Shown: positions 10,457 to 18,588 of the stretch, piece after piece
How positions within the stretch are numbered: position 1 is the first letter of the stretch
Layout: every line of letters begins with the position of its first letter
Assembly (NCBI GenBank): GCA_029011315.1
Contig: JAQXLA010000002.1
Coordinates: 41,748-105,747 of the forward strand
DNA: 64,000 nucleotides
Reading direction: 5' to 3'
DNA from: Desulfovibrionaceae bacterium
Lineage (GTDB): Bacteria > Desulfobacterota > Desulfovibrionia > Desulfovibrionales > Desulfovibrionaceae
Made by a program: the position numbers and the translations under genes
The notes under the pieces: generated by a model
Told to the model about the DNA's origin: nothing
What the model saw: only the letters and a program-made list of their open reading frames with translations
Databases searched by the model: none

Positions 10457-11224
10457 TTATGGTCTCTGCGTTCTTTCAGCCCGTTCAGCAATATTGAGAA
10501 TTTGTCGGCATATTCCCATCAGCATATCCATTTCGTGTCGTCTGAGATCGGTTTTGCCGAAGAAACGCCGCAGAGGCATGAGAAAGTAATCAGGATTATC
10601 TGGTTTGAGGAAATCAATAGCCAGCAGGGTCTGACGGATTTTTTTATAAAGAATTTCCTGCTCTTCATGAGAGATTCTCCCTGAAACGGAATCCCTGGTG
10701 GTGACAGAGCGAGCGTCCAGCGCGTTATAAAACGCATGAAGAACAAGAAGCATGGCCTGAGCGACATTGAGAGAAGATGCCTCTCCGGCTGTAGGAATGG
10801 TGATAAGTCGATCGCACTGCTCAATATCCGTATTTTCTAGCCCCCGATCTTCCGGACCAAAGACAAGAGCGATCCGTTCTCCCTGGATCAGTCTTGCAGC
10901 GGATTCCTCAGCAGCCTGTTCCGGAGTGATGACATGGCGTCTCCAGCCTCCAGTCCTTGCCGTTGTGCCAATAATGAGTGAGCACGGTGCAACGGCTTTT
11001 TCCAGAGATGGAAATACCGTGATATTTTCCAGAACAGGCATCCCCTTGGGAGTTGCAAGCGGCTCGGCCTTCTTCATATCCCAGCGGAACGGAGAAACAA
11101 GGTTTAGAGTGCGGCAGCCCATATTGGCGCAGGCACGGGCTGCCATACCAACATTCTCGGGGAATTTTGTGCCGACCATGACGGTTTCAAGATGAAGCAT
11201 CGCATCGGTATGCGTTGTGATCAT
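10457..11224 (-). CDS. TrmJ/SpoU-type RNA 2'-O-methyltransferase
   Basis: This 255-residue protein of the SPOUT class has VMVGTKFPENVGMAARACAN at the N-terminus and the knot motifs IALVFGPEDRGLEN and IPTAGEASSLNVAQAMLL. This layout is that of TrmJ-like enzymes that methylate ribose 2'-OH in tRNA (position 32 in E. coli). The C-terminal region resembles the TrmJ dimerisation extension. The ORF track opens at 11497, but the ATG at 11224 overlaps the upstream dsbD-like stop by one base (TAATG) and gives the normal family start, so the upstream extension is rejected. Confidence 0.85.
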   Translation of the reverse strand: MITTHTDAMLHLETVMVGTKFPENVGMAARACANMGCRTLNLVSPFRWDMKKAEPLATPKGMPVLENITVFPSLEKAVAPCSLIIGTTARTGGWRRHVITPEQAAEESAARLIQGERIALVFGPEDRGLENTDIEQCDRLITIPTAGEASSLNVAQAMLLVLHAFYNALDARSVTTRDSVSGRISHEEQEILYKKIRQTLLAIDFLKPDNPDYFLMPLRRFFGKTDLRRHEMDMLMGICRQILNIAERAERTQRP

Positions 11225-12882
11225 TATTTTCTCTCCATGCAGTCCTGCACTGCGTTCTCCAATAGTTCCCCGCTGTATAAATCCCGCAGAATATAGGGAA
11301 ACTGTGCCCGCGATCCGGATTCGAAGACGACAGTGAAAGGCAGACTGACGCTTCCGAGCCGCTGAAGCAGATGTTGTGCGGCAGGGTTGGCTTCGGTCAT
11401 ATCTATACGTATGCAGCGTATGCCATAGGTGCGTTTCATACGATTCAGCCGATCTTCTGTCAATGAAGTCCATTCCAGCAGTTTGCATGATGGACACCAG
11501 TCAGCTGTAAAAAACAGCAGCATTCTATCTTTCCCTATTTCCTGTTCGACGGCTTCCGCAGGCAGCTTTTCCCAAATGGAATCCTGCTTCGCAGTGCTGT
11601 ATGCAGTGAAAACACCAAGGCCGATCAGAGCAGTGCTGATCCAGGAAATCGCGCATCTTCTGAGTTTTGATGAGCAGAGAGAAGCAAAGCGAGTCCGACA
11701 ATATAGAATGCAGGCTGAAAAAAGAAGCACCGCAATCGTTGGAATTTGCAAATATTCCGGCAGGGAAGCAATAAGGTATAAGATAGTTCCCAGAAGGAAA
11801 AACGCGGCGGATTTTTCTACAAGTTCATTCCATATGCCGGTACGTGGAATCCAGCGAGCCGTGCTGGGAAAACAGGCGAACAGGCCGTAAGGAGCAGCCA
11901 TGCCGCATCCAGTTGCCAGAAAGACAAGCTCAGGGACAGGAAATGGCTGCCGGATTGTCCAAGCCAATACGCCTCCCAGCAGCGGCCCGCTGCATGGCGT
12001 CGCCAGAATTGTTGCGGCAAAGCCCGTCAGAAAAATATGCGATCTTGTTTTTGAGCCGGTTCGCAGATTCAAAACAGGCAGAGTACCAATTCCAAAAAGA
12101 GGAAGCGTCATCATAAAAACGAAAAAGATTAGGATAATGAGCGGAATAACATGCTGAAAGATTGCTCCCCATGAAATTTGAAACAGGCTCATGAATATGG
12201 AAACGCAGGCAAACCACGCTAAAATCCCGGCTGAAAAGAAGAGGCAATACCGGCGAAATGAGGAGATTTTTTCTCTCTGATTTCCTGTGCAGCTGGTCAG
12301 AACGGACAGCTTCAGGCTCAAAACGGGAAGAACGCACGGCATGATATTGAGAATCAGCCCTGCGCAGAATCCGAAGAAAAGAGCTGAGGAAAGCGAGGAA
12401 ACCAAAAGAGCCGAGACTGATTCTTCAGGCTGAAAAATAATATGAGGTGATTGATTCTCCGATAAGGATAATGTTTCGCCTATGGAAAAAGTTTGGGAGA
12501 ATGGGATGCATCGGGAAGAAGAGCAAAGTGCCATCGAAATGCGGACAGCAAGAGGAGGTTCCGTAGGGGGCATTCGGAGGAGAATCGTCAAATCGCCTTC
12601 GTATGCCTGGATTGTCCGGATCGGATCGGCAAAATCAGGAACAGAGATCGGTTGAGGGTATAGTACCTGGACTTCTTCAGAAGAAGGCGCAACTTTCAAT
12701 GCAACGCTTCCCTCGGAATAGGCCCGGAACCCCTGGGGAAGCTGAATGTGCACTGCGGCAAGTCGATCGGAACGATCCTGAAGCATGGAAAAGGATATTC
12801 GGGGCAACTCGGATTCAGCCCAGGCAGATGCTGGCAGACTCAGCAAAAGTATCTGAAAGACAAAGATCAGGATATTGTGCAT
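11224..12882 (-). CDS. dsbD: Thiol:disulfide interchange protein, DsbD-like
   Basis: This 552-residue membrane protein has the three DsbD domains in order. A signal peptide (about residues 1-22) leads to a periplasmic N-terminal domain with a cysteine pair (CSSSRC). Next comes a central block of about eight membrane segments with NIMPCVLPVLSLKL and TPCSGPLLGG. The C-terminal thioredoxin domain has the active site FTADWCPSCK. DsbD carries electrons from cytoplasmic thioredoxin to periplasmic thiol proteins and cytochrome c maturation factors. Length matches E. coli DsbD (565). Start and stop each overlap the neighbour by one base (TAATG). Confidence 0.9.
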   Translation of the reverse strand: MHNILIFVFQILLLSLPASAWAESELPRISFSMLQDRSDRLAAVHIQLPQGFRAYSEGSVALKVAPSSEEVQVLYPQPISVPDFADPIRTIQAYEGDLTILLRMPPTEPPLAVRISMALCSSSRCIPFSQTFSIGETLSLSENQSPHIIFQPEESVSALLVSSLSSALFFGFCAGLILNIMPCVLPVLSLKLSVLTSCTGNQREKISSFRRYCLFFSAGILAWFACVSIFMSLFQISWGAIFQHVIPLIILIFFVFMMTLPLFGIGTLPVLNLRTGSKTRSHIFLTGFAATILATPCSGPLLGGVLAWTIRQPFPVPELVFLATGCGMAAPYGLFACFPSTARWIPRTGIWNELVEKSAAFFLLGTILYLIASLPEYLQIPTIAVLLFSACILYCRTRFASLCSSKLRRCAISWISTALIGLGVFTAYSTAKQDSIWEKLPAEAVEQEIGKDRMLLFFTADWCPSCKLLEWTSLTEDRLNRMKRTYGIRCIRIDMTEANPAAQHLLQRLGSVSLPFTVVFESGSRAQFPYILRDLYSGELLENAVQDCMERK

Positions 12883-13496
12883 TATTGTTTTCCTGTTCGG
12901 AGCAGTGTTTCAAGATTGAGGATATCATCGATTTTCCATGTATTCTGATCAGGAATGAGATGAAAGAGAATAAGGTATTTTTGTCCTGTATCCGCATCAT
13001 GGAGCAGCGATGGAACGATTCGGTTTTTCGAATTGCCATGATCTTTTTTAGCTTTTCCCAATAGAGAAATTTTTTTGGGACCTGTTTTCTGCTTGGCGAT
13101 GAACTGAGACAACATTCCTTCAACAGGAATGTCCTTGCGGGGATGTTCTGTCAACATGCCTGATGCGATGCAGTATCGCAGGCTTTTTTTCAGTTCGTCC
13201 CTGATCATCGGACGCATGACGGACCTCATCCGATCGTTGCGCAGCGTTATTGTAAAAAGCATGAGAGCGGGAGGAAGGGTTGACTTGTCTTTGATATCCT
13301 GATTTTTCGAGATGTTAAGCAGCAGGTCAGTCCCACGTTCCAGGATGGTATCCATTGAGAAACAGTCTTCAAAGGCGTCCGGATCGCAGTTGTCAATTGC
13401 TTTTTGGACATTGAGGATGGTCTGTTCAGGAGTGAATGCCAGTGATGAACAGGAGAGAAGAGTGACGAAGAATGCGGTTAGAAACAAACGAAGCAT
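12882..13496 (-). CDS. Exported protein of unknown function
   Basis: I do not recognise the family. The 204-residue product starts with MLRLFLTAFFVTLLSCSSLA, a clear Sec signal peptide; the LLSC could be a poor lipobox, but cleavage after SLA looks more likely. The mature part has a helical N-terminal region and a middle basic segment. A C-terminal part (VPSLLHDADTGQKYLILFHL) looks like a DUF2939/nuclear-transport-factor-like periplasmic fold, which is only an impression. The start at 13496 has AAGGA six bases upstream; the track start (13523) adds an unlikely MCCTNQGFF. It is the first gene of an operon with the dsbD-like and methyltransferase genes, suggesting an envelope role. Confidence 0.65.
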   Translation of the reverse strand: MLRLFLTAFFVTLLSCSSLAFTPEQTILNVQKAIDNCDPDAFEDCFSMDTILERGTDLLLNISKNQDIKDKSTLPPALMLFTITLRNDRMRSVMRPMIRDELKKSLRYCIASGMLTEHPRKDIPVEGMLSQFIAKQKTGPKKISLLGKAKKDHGNSKNRIVPSLLHDADTGQKYLILFHLIPDQNTWKIDDILNLETLLRTGKQ

Positions 13497-13719
13497 GAAA
13501 AATCCTTGATTGGTACAACACATCTTTGCTGCGGTGAGAAAGAGATTGGTTTTTTTCCATTGATATCAGGCATAATCTGTTGTAGACAAAGCTTTTTGCA
13601 TGGCAGAGGCCTTGCGGGGATGGAATGCCTTCCGCAAAGAGTGGAACAGTCCGGTATGAAAAGCAAGTCTTTTCAGAAATGACGCCGTGGTGTGAAATTC
13701 AGCTGTCAGGAGACTCCAC

Positions 13720-13884
13720 ATGGAAAAAACGGATAAGGAAGTGCTGCAGGTTACTAAGGAAATTGTCGTAAAATTTATTGAAACGCAGCGTATTTCGCCC
13801 AATAATTTTGCCGAAATGTTCCCGGCTATTTACAATGTTGTTCTGACGGCAGTCAGAGAAAGGCAGGGAGATATCGTTGAATAA
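13720..13884 (+). CDS. 54-residue MucR/Ros N-terminal-like mini-protein
   Basis: This small ORF is absent from the track. It begins with ATG at 13720, seven bases after a strong AGGAGA site, and encodes MEKTDKEVLQVTKEIVVKFI followed by ISPNNFAEMFPAIYNVVLTA. The pattern L..T.eIV..fi....I....f.e..p.iy.vv resembles the N-terminal oligomerisation part of MucR/Ros regulators, but the C2H2 zinc finger that binds DNA is missing. It overlaps the UbiE-like gene by eight bases, so the two are translationally coupled. The family match is by eye and the function is unknown. Confidence 0.7.
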   Translation: MEKTDKEVLQVTKEIVVKFIETQRISPNNFAEMFPAIYNVVLTAVRERQGDIVE

Positions 13885-14602
13885 ATATGAACAGAAATCG
13901 GATACATTTGTTCGTCCGAATATTTCAAAAATGTTTTCCGGTATTGTGTGCCGATATGATATTCTGAATAGGGTGCTGAGCTGTAATCTGGATCAATACT
14001 GGCGTTTCAGGCTTGTGCGGGAGGTTTTTCCCGAAAGCAAGACAGGAAAAGGACTGCGTTGCCTTGATTTGGCAGCCGGCACTCTGGACGTTTCTCTGGC
14101 TTTGCAGAAAAGATACCGGGAAGCTGAAGTTTGGGCAATGGATTTTTGTTTTTCCATGATGCGTCAGGGACTGCATAAAATTCGTCGAGACAATCCTATG
14201 CGGCTTTCTGTAGCGGATGCGAGGCTTCTTCCTCTTCCCGATGCCTGTGTCGATGGAGTGACTATGTCGTTTGGCATTCGCAATATCGTTCCACGAGAAT
14301 CAGCGTTTCGGGAAATGCTTCGCGTTCTGAAGCCAGGCAGCCGGGCCTGTATCTTGGAATTTGGTACTGGGCGGAAAAAGATTTTTTTCGGTTTGTACAA
14401 TTTTTATCTGCAGCATATTCTGCCCGTAATCGGCCGTATTTCCGGAGACGCTTCGGCATATGAGTATCTGGCGGAGTCCATTATGCGTTTTCCGTCTGCT
14501 CCAGAATTGGCTGCGGAAATGGAAGCGGCCGGATTTCGGAATGTCCGCTATATTCCTCTGGTCTCCGGAAGCGTGAACATCCATATCGGTGAACGGCCGT
14601 AA
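13877..14602 (+). CDS. ubiE: UbiE/MenG-type quinone methyltransferase
   Basis: This 241-residue class I SAM-dependent methyltransferase contains MFSGIVCRYDILNRVLSCNLDQYWR at the N-terminus, the SAM motif LDLAAGTLDVSL, and MSFGIRNIVPRESAFREMLRVLKPG, all diagnostic of demethylmenaquinone/ubiquinone C-methyltransferases. In an anaerobe the substrate is expected to be demethylmenaquinone. The start is TTG at 13877, six bases after GGGAG and inside the end of the mini-protein gene. It ends in a bidirectional terminator shared with the convergent aminotransferase gene. Confidence 0.9.
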   Translation: MNKYEQKSDTFVRPNISKMFSGIVCRYDILNRVLSCNLDQYWRFRLVREVFPESKTGKGLRCLDLAAGTLDVSLALQKRYREAEVWAMDFCFSMMRQGLHKIRRDNPMRLSVADARLLPLPDACVDGVTMSFGIRNIVPRESAFREMLRVLKPGSRACILEFGTGRKKIFFGLYNFYLQHILPVIGRISGDASAYEYLAESIMRFPSAPELAAEMEAAGFRNVRYIPLVSGSVNIHIGERP

Positions 14603-14623
14603 GAGACCGGATTTTTTAATGCG

Positions 14624-14659
14624 AAAAAAGGCTGAGCTTATCAACTCAGCCTTTTTTCT
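14624..14659. terminator. Bidirectional terminator between ubiE and aminotransferase gene
   Basis: AAAAAAGGCTGAG and CTCAGCCTTTTTT form a 13 bp perfect stem around a short loop (about ten bases). T runs lie on both strands, so it serves the two convergent genes. Confidence 0.85.
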
Positions 14660-14665
14660 ATTCAG

Positions 14666-15850
14666 CTATTTTTGAATGGCTTTCTTGAAGCCTTCAGCAG
14701 ATCTGGCGATGACTTCGTCTTCAACGCAGAATGCCAGACGGAAGTACCCCGGGCCGAAGAAACCCTTTCCGGGAACGGCGAGAATCCTTTCTTTCACGAG
14801 CCTGTTGACAAAGGCAACGTCATCTCCGCCTGGAGCCTTGGGAAAGAAATAAAAAGCCCCCTGGGGCATACGGAATTCGTATCCGGCGTCCTGCAGGATG
14901 GAAGCCATCAGATCACGGCGCTTTCTGTAAACCTCTACATCCACCTGGGATCCGAGAGCTCCTGCCATGATGTGCTGACCGATGACTGGCGGGTTGACAA
15001 AGCCGAGCACTCTGTTTGACAGTGTAAGAGCTCCCATCAGTTCAGAGCGTTCTTCAAAAAGCGGCGACAGAGCAATATAGCCGATTCTTTCGCCTGCCAG
15101 AGAGAGATTTTTTGAAAAAGAACTGACAACCACAGCATATGGATAGAGCGGCAGAGGACTGGGAACCGTTACCCCGTCAAAGGTCAGGAAGCGATACGGT
15201 TCATCTGCAACGAGATAGACAGCGCGGCCGTATTTCTCGGATGCCTTTTGGAGCAGTTCCGCAATCTGCCGTATTTCTGCTTCCGTGTAGACCACGCCAG
15301 TCGGATTGTGCGGGGAATTTATGATCAGTGCACGGGTTTTTGCCGTGATGGCATTTTCCAGCGCATTGAAGTCTGGAGCAAAGGTATCAGTTTCCGAAGG
15401 AACAGTTTTGAGCACTCCACCATGATTGGCGACATAGGAGACATATTCTACAAAGCATGGCGCAAAGGTCAGGACTTCGTCGCCAGGTTCAAGAACAGAA
15501 TGAAAAAATGCGTTGAGGGCGCCGGCTGCACCGCAGGAGAGGAGCACGTCATTGCCGGAAAGAGCGGTTTTGTGCTCTTCAGCAAGCCATGCGGCCAGTT
15601 TTTCTCTGGCCCAGGGGAATCCCGCATTGGGCATATACCCGAGACTGAAGGGCGCGTCGACCTTTTCCGCAAAGGCTCGAAGCGTTTTGCCGACTGCTTC
15701 CGGCGGAGCCAGATCCGGATTGCCCAGACTAAAATCACATACGGCATCATTGCCGTATTTCTGTTTCAGCTGGATGCCTGCTTCAAACATCCGGCGAATC
15801 CAGGAACCACCCTCAATGGACTGCTTTATTTGAGCACTAATGAACTGCAT
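14666..15850 (-). CDS. Class I/II pyridoxal-phosphate aminotransferase
   Basis: This 394-residue fold-type I aminotransferase belongs to the aspartate/alanine aminotransferase group. Visible are SPHNPTGVVYTEAEI (substrate and cofactor pocket), VADEPYRFLTFDG, and the PLP lysine in VVSSFSKNLSLAGERIGY. The exact amino donor cannot be read from the sequence. The ORF is open to 16030, but the first 58 codons are not protein-like. I take the ATG at 15850 (MQFISAQIKQSIEGG), nine bases after GAGG; the ATG six bases upstream is the alternative. It is monocistronic and divergent from the citE-like gene. Confidence 0.87.
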   Translation of the reverse strand: MQFISAQIKQSIEGGSWIRRMFEAGIQLKQKYGNDAVCDFSLGNPDLAPPEAVGKTLRAFAEKVDAPFSLGYMPNAGFPWAREKLAAWLAEEHKTALSGNDVLLSCGAAGALNAFFHSVLEPGDEVLTFAPCFVEYVSYVANHGGVLKTVPSETDTFAPDFNALENAITAKTRALIINSPHNPTGVVYTEAEIRQIAELLQKASEKYGRAVYLVADEPYRFLTFDGVTVPSPLPLYPYAVVVSSFSKNLSLAGERIGYIALSPLFEERSELMGALTLSNRVLGFVNPPVIGQHIMAGALGSQVDVEVYRKRRDLMASILQDAGYEFRMPQGAFYFFPKAPGGDDVAFVNRLVKERILAVPGKGFFGPGYFRLAFCVEDEVIARSAEGFKKAIQK

Positions 15851-16173
15851 AAGCATACGCCTCTGTAAAACTTGAATTTTGGACTGGATGCCCTTTCTTT
15901 GTATATTGTTTTTCAGATTTTGACCAGAAGTTCGCGGAAGAGCAATCGTTGGAAAACTGAAGACATCAGGTGTATGAAAAAGACAGATAGGTATCTTGAC
16001 AGGAAAGCTTAAGGCTAGTAGAAAAAACATGAAAAGTCTTTCTAAAAAACTTCCTCAGGATCTTTTTTAGATAGCATTCATGGCTGAATTCGAAAAACGG
16101 TCGGTTTCCCCGGTGTTTCGGATTCATACTCATCATAAAAACATCAGGAAACCCAGAATTTAAGGAGCTAGAA
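15851..16173. other. Gene-free divergent control region (aminotransferase / citE-like)
   Basis: This stretch of about 320 bases has no supported gene. It holds the start region of the minus-strand aminotransferase gene, a candidate plus-strand promoter (TTGACA at 15996), a 9 bp inverted repeat (TCTAAAAAA...TTTTTTAGA, 16041-16071) and the strong AAGGAG ribosome site of the citE-like gene. Confidence 0.6.
15996..16024 (+). promoter_or_regulatory. Candidate sigma-70 promoter of the citE-like gene
   Basis: A perfect TTGACA -35 box is followed after 17 bases by TAGAAA, a moderate -10 box. Transcription would start near 16031, just before the 9 bp inverted repeat at 16041-16071, which could be an operator or a leader hairpin. 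Prediction only. Confidence 0.4.
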
Positions 16174-17076
16174 ATGGCTGTTCAGCGTTCTATTTTCTAT
16201 GTCCCTGGCAACAACCCCAAATTCCTTGAAAAAGCCAAAAGCATTCCCGCTGATATTATCACTCTCGACCTCGAGGACTCCATTCCTCCGTCTGAAAAAG
16301 AAGTTACCCGCGAAATGATCGCGAAGGAACTCAAGGAAGGCAACATCGCTGCTGCTACCGGTGCTGACATGTATGTCCGCATCAATAACTGGGAAACCTT
16401 CATGACCCTGGACGACCTGAATGCTGTTGTCGTTCCTGGCCTGAAAGGTATTACGCTTGCGAAAACCGGCCATGCCGACGACGTCAAGCGTCTTGACTAT
16501 GTTCTGTCCAAGCTCGAACAGGAACGCGGCATCGAACCCGGCACTGTGAAAATTTCCATGCTGCTCGAAACCGCCAAGGGCATCATGAATGCCTATGAAT
16601 GCTGTATGGCCAGCCCCCGTAACGTCAACGCCATCTTTGGCGCTGTTGACTACTGCCGCGATATGCGCGTGAAACTGACCGATAAGGGTGAAGAACAGCT
16701 TTGGGGTCGTGCGAAGACCGCTATCGCTTGCCGCGCTGCCGGTATCGTCGCTATCGATGCTCCCTTTGTTAACTACACCGACGTCGAAGCTTTTGAAGCG
16801 AACGTCCGTGACGGTCTGCAGATGGGCTACGGCGGCCGCATGATCATCAATCCCCGTCAGGTTGAACCCTCCAACCGTCTGTATGCTCCCGATCCGGCCG
16901 ACGTGCAGTGGGCTCGCGATGTCGTGAAGTGCTTCGAAGAAGAAGGCCTCGCGAAGGGTAAGGCTGCTGTGTCCCTGAACGGCAAGATGGTTGATACTCC
17001 TGTGTATTTGAACGCTCTTGACATCCTCCAGGCTCAGTCTGAAATTGATGCCAAGATGGCGAAGATGGCGAAGTAA
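16174..17076 (+). CDS. CitE-like HpcH/HpaI family lyase (malyl/citramalyl-CoA lyase type)
   Basis: This 300-residue TIM-barrel protein of the CitE-like family starts RSIFYVPGNNPKFLEKAKS. The Mg2+ and substrate residues are seen in ITLDLEDSIPPSEKE, MYVRINNWE and MLLETAKGIMNAYE, and INPRQVEPSN matches the family C-terminal part. Relatives cleave or form malyl-CoA, citramalyl-CoA or citryl-ACP; no citD/citF genes are near, so citrate lyase is unlikely. Codons are highly biased (GCT, CGT, GGC, AAC, CTG), which points to high expression. A strong AAGGAG lies six bases before the ATG, and a terminator follows. It precedes malic enzyme and GlcD/GlcF-like genes. Confidence 0.82.
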   Translation: MAVQRSIFYVPGNNPKFLEKAKSIPADIITLDLEDSIPPSEKEVTREMIAKELKEGNIAAATGADMYVRINNWETFMTLDDLNAVVVPGLKGITLAKTGHADDVKRLDYVLSKLEQERGIEPGTVKISMLLETAKGIMNAYECCMASPRNVNAIFGAVDYCRDMRVKLTDKGEEQLWGRAKTAIACRAAGIVAIDAPFVNYTDVEAFEANVRDGLQMGYGGRMIINPRQVEPSNRLYAPDPADVQWARDVVKCFEEEGLAKGKAAVSLNGKMVDTPVYLNALDILQAQSEIDAKMAKMAK

Positions 17077-17088
17077 GTAAGCTTCATC

Positions 17089-17137
17089 CGGGGACGGACT
17101 GTTTTTTGCAGTCCGCCCCTTTAACTCTTTTTTTTTC
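17089..17137 (+). terminator. Intrinsic terminator after the citE-like gene
   Basis: GGGGACGGACTG pairs with CAGTCCGCCCC (one mismatch/bulge) around a TTTTTTG loop, and a run of nine T residues follows a few bases later. It separates the highly expressed citE-like gene from the malic enzyme gene, so these are probably separate or partly read-through transcripts. Confidence 0.75.
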
Positions 17138-17240
17138 ATATTTTATAAAATCGGGTAATGTATTTCTGTAGATTGCAACACCAACAGATCATTTCCCGTT
17201 TTTTTTTGACACAGATACATGAAGACGGATTGAACGGACT

Positions 17241-18494
17241 ATGTCGAAAATTACTAATTTGCGCGAAGACGCCCTCCAGTTTCATAGAGAACATACGGGG
17301 AAGATCGAAATTCGGGTTAAAGTCTCGACAGCAGAAACCGATGATCTGACTTTGGCGTATTCTCCTGGAGTGGCTGAGCCCTGTATGGAGATCTATCGCG
17401 ATCCGTCGACGCTGGATCTGTATACGAACCATGCTAACAGTGTATGTGTCGTTTCGGATGGAACTGCTGTTCTGGGGCTTGGCAACATAGGCCCTTGTGC
17501 CGCCATGCCTGTTATGGAAGGCAAGGCACTGCTTTTCAAAAAATTTGGTGATGTTGACGCGTTTCCTATTTGCGTCAATACGAATGATGTCGATAAGATT
17601 ATTGAATTTGTAGAATTGCTTGCTCCAACCTTTGGAGGCGTGAATCTTGAAGATATCAAAGCGCCTCAATGCTTTGAAATAGAAGATACTTTGAAGGCTC
17701 GGGGCATTTTTCAGGGTCCTATTTTTCACGATGATCAGCATGGCACAGCTATTGTGACATTAGCCGGCGTGCTGAATGCCCTGAAGATTGTTGGAAAAGA
17801 CATCAACAATATCAAGGTCGTGACGAGCGGTGCTGGAGCTGCCGGCACAGCGATAATCAAGCTGCTCATGGCCTGTGGGTTGAAAAATGTAATCATGTGC
17901 GATTCTATCGGTGCCATCTGGGATGGCAGACCGAAAGGGATGAATAAATATAAAGCCATGATTGCAAAGGCAACGAATCCTGATAAGCTTCAGGGAACCT
18001 TGGCGGATGCCATAAAGGGAGCTGATGTTTTTATCGGTGTTTCTGTGCCGAACTCATTGACAGAGGACATGATACGTAGTATGAATAATCAACCTATAGT
18101 TTTTGCACAGGCAAATCCAACTCCTGAGATTTGGCCTATTCAAAGAGCTATAGATGCCGGAGCAAAAGTTGTTGCAACCGGTCGCTCCGATGTGAAAAAC
18201 CAAATTAACAATGTATTGGTTTTTCCCGGATTATTCAGAGGTGCTATAGATGTTCGGGCTACGGAAATCAATGACGCGATGAAAATCGCTGTAGCGCATG
18301 CCATCGCCGATTTAGTAACTTCCGATCAATTATGTCCTGACTATATCATTCCCTCATCTTTGGATGAAAATGTTGCACCGGCAGTAGCTGCAGCGGCGGC
18401 AAAAGCTGCAATTGAAACTGGTGTGGCACGAAATCCAATTGATCCTAAAGTCGTCGCAGAAAATTTGCGCAAGCGTCTGCGGCAGCAAAAATGA
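17241..18494 (+). CDS. NAD(P)-dependent malic enzyme
   Basis: This 417-residue enzyme makes pyruvate and CO2 from malate (or the reverse). Motifs include LTLAYSPGVAEPCMEI and DGTAVLGLGNIGPCAAMPVMEGK. The metal and catalytic region is IFHDDQHGTAIVTLAGVLNA, and the nucleotide fold is VVTSGAGAAGTAIIKLLM. The size matches the short bacterial malic enzyme without a phosphotransacetylase tail. The ribosome site is weak (ACGGAC) and codons are much less biased than in its neighbours, suggesting lower or separate expression. It lies between the citE-like and glcD-like genes on the same strand. Confidence 0.92.
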   Translation: MSKITNLREDALQFHREHTGKIEIRVKVSTAETDDLTLAYSPGVAEPCMEIYRDPSTLDLYTNHANSVCVVSDGTAVLGLGNIGPCAAMPVMEGKALLFKKFGDVDAFPICVNTNDVDKIIEFVELLAPTFGGVNLEDIKAPQCFEIEDTLKARGIFQGPIFHDDQHGTAIVTLAGVLNALKIVGKDINNIKVVTSGAGAAGTAIIKLLMACGLKNVIMCDSIGAIWDGRPKGMNKYKAMIAKATNPDKLQGTLADAIKGADVFIGVSVPNSLTEDMIRSMNNQPIVFAQANPTPEIWPIQRAIDAGAKVVATGRSDVKNQINNVLVFPGLFRGAIDVRATEINDAMKIAVAHAIADLVTSDQLCPDYIIPSSLDENVAPAVAAAAAKAAIETGVARNPIDPKVVAENLRKRLRQQK

Positions 18495-18588
18495 TTGCTC
18501 TCTGGCAGTGGACTGCGATTTCTTTTTGTCCTGACCTCTTGCCGGTGACAATAATGGCTTGGAGTAAACATAAATTTGGAGGTCATCC

